Below, piece by piece: positions 7,195 to 7,424 of a DNA stretch of 7,424 bases. Source of the stretch: Planctomycetota bacterium (GTDB lineage: Bacteria > Planctomycetota > PUPC01 > JACPCR01); the NCBI GenBank assembly GCA_030740295.1, contig JASLXP010001315.1, positions 1-7,424 on the forward strand, written 5' to 3'. Every line of letters begins with the position of its first letter. Position 1 is the first letter of the stretch. Below the pieces are notes generated by a model. The model was given only the letters and a program-made list of their open reading frames with translations. It was not told where the DNA came from and made no database searches. The position numbers and the translations under genes were made by a program.

Positions 7195-7222
7195 ATGATA
7201 CCATATGTGATACTAGAGACAA
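7195..7222 (-). promoter_or_regulatory. Candidate promoter and RHH operator of the two-gene operon
   Basis: On the minus strand TTGTCT (7217-7222) and TATCAT (7195-7200) are 16 bases apart, about 38 bases upstream of ATG 7157. Both are imperfect sigma-70 boxes. The spacer and -10 region contain TGATAC twice in direct repeat (7196-7201 and 7208-7213, plus strand) flanking the palindrome CATATG. RHH repressors bind short repeated half-sites of this size, so this is a reasonable autoregulatory operator. Inference from sequence only. Confidence 0.35.
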
Positions 7223-7424
7223 CGGGAGAAACCAAGAAGTGAATCGGGATATCAGCCAGATTGTCGCATGACGTGGATGCTCCGGATCTGTTGTCTAGTC
7301 CCAGAACAAGCGCGATTCTTCGCATACTGTTCGTGGACAAGAGCTTCGGCATAAGTCGAGAAGCAATTCAAGTGAAACAACTCTTTACGCCGAAGGCGTT
7401 AAACAACGTAGCCCAGGGCAAAGT
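7223..7424. other. Non-coding or unassigned tail of the window
   Basis: I see no convincing gene here. A minus-strand 61-codon frame (7167-7352) and a plus-strand frame open from 7243 to the window end (no ATG) both lack recognisable domains, and the minus frame would run over the candidate promoter. The last 40 bases include the hairpin described separately. No tRNA, insertion-sequence end or CRISPR repeat was found. Confidence 0.5.
7387..7399. repeat. Short hairpin, possible dispersed repeat unit
   Basis: ACGCC (7387-7391) and GGCGT (7395-7399) form a perfect five-base stem around GAA, followed by an 'AACAACGTAGCCCAGGGC' stretch. The peptide in frame ('TPKALNNVAQGK') resembles spurious ORFs I recall from intergenic repeats in Planctomycetes and Verrucomicrobia genomes. 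Only one copy is visible in the window, which ends inside it, so the repeat status is an inference from memory. Confidence 0.25.

Noticed and set aside
7167..7352. 61-codon minus-strand ORF upstream of the two-gene operon
   Set aside because: No domain or Shine-Dalgarno evidence, and it would read through the candidate promoter/operator of the next gene.

Overview
The window reads as chromosomal DNA of a free-living, polysaccharide-using bacterium. The left part carries a DUF4838 glycoside-hydrolase-like protein fused to a CBM9-like domain, a combination I associate with Planctomycetes, Verrucomicrobia, Lentisphaerae and related uncultured phyla. No gene here fixes the phylum, so this placement is an inference.

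Layout, left to right. (1) Positions 1-3014, plus strand: the 3' part of a DUF4838 + CBM9-like protein overlaps by four bases (ATGA) a 509-residue multi-pass membrane protein that looks like an uncharacterised GT-C-type glycosyltransferase. The two are probably translationally coupled. (2) Positions 3015-3196: a 182-base leader holding three short stems that cannot all form together, just before a good ribosome binding site. (3) Positions 3197-5755, plus strand: a full-length GT35 alpha-glucan phosphorylase (glgP) of the DUF3417-containing type, with its catalytic motifs intact. (4) Positions 5756-5865: a short convergent gap. (5) Positions 5866-6237, minus strand: a stand-alone receiver domain that has lost its phospho-acceptor aspartate (Asn51) and two other key residues. 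(6) Positions 6419-7157, minus strand: a two-gene operon of a 109-residue unknown protein followed by a 130-residue HicB-type ribbon-helix-helix protein. This looks like a toxin-antitoxin-style module without a recognisable HicA. It has a candidate promoter overlapped by a TGATAC direct repeat. (7) Positions 7223-7424: no convincing gene, and a small hairpin-containing stretch at the very end that may be a dispersed repeat.

The left part is carbohydrate metabolism: an extracellular glycan-acting protein, a sugar-transfer-like membrane protein and cytoplasmic glucan phosphorolysis. The right part is more A+T-rich (43 G+C per 100 bases at 7161-7260 against 58 at 4901-5000, counted by hand) and looks accessory. 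The most interesting items are the RHH/unknown-protein module with its candidate operator, and the degenerate receiver protein.
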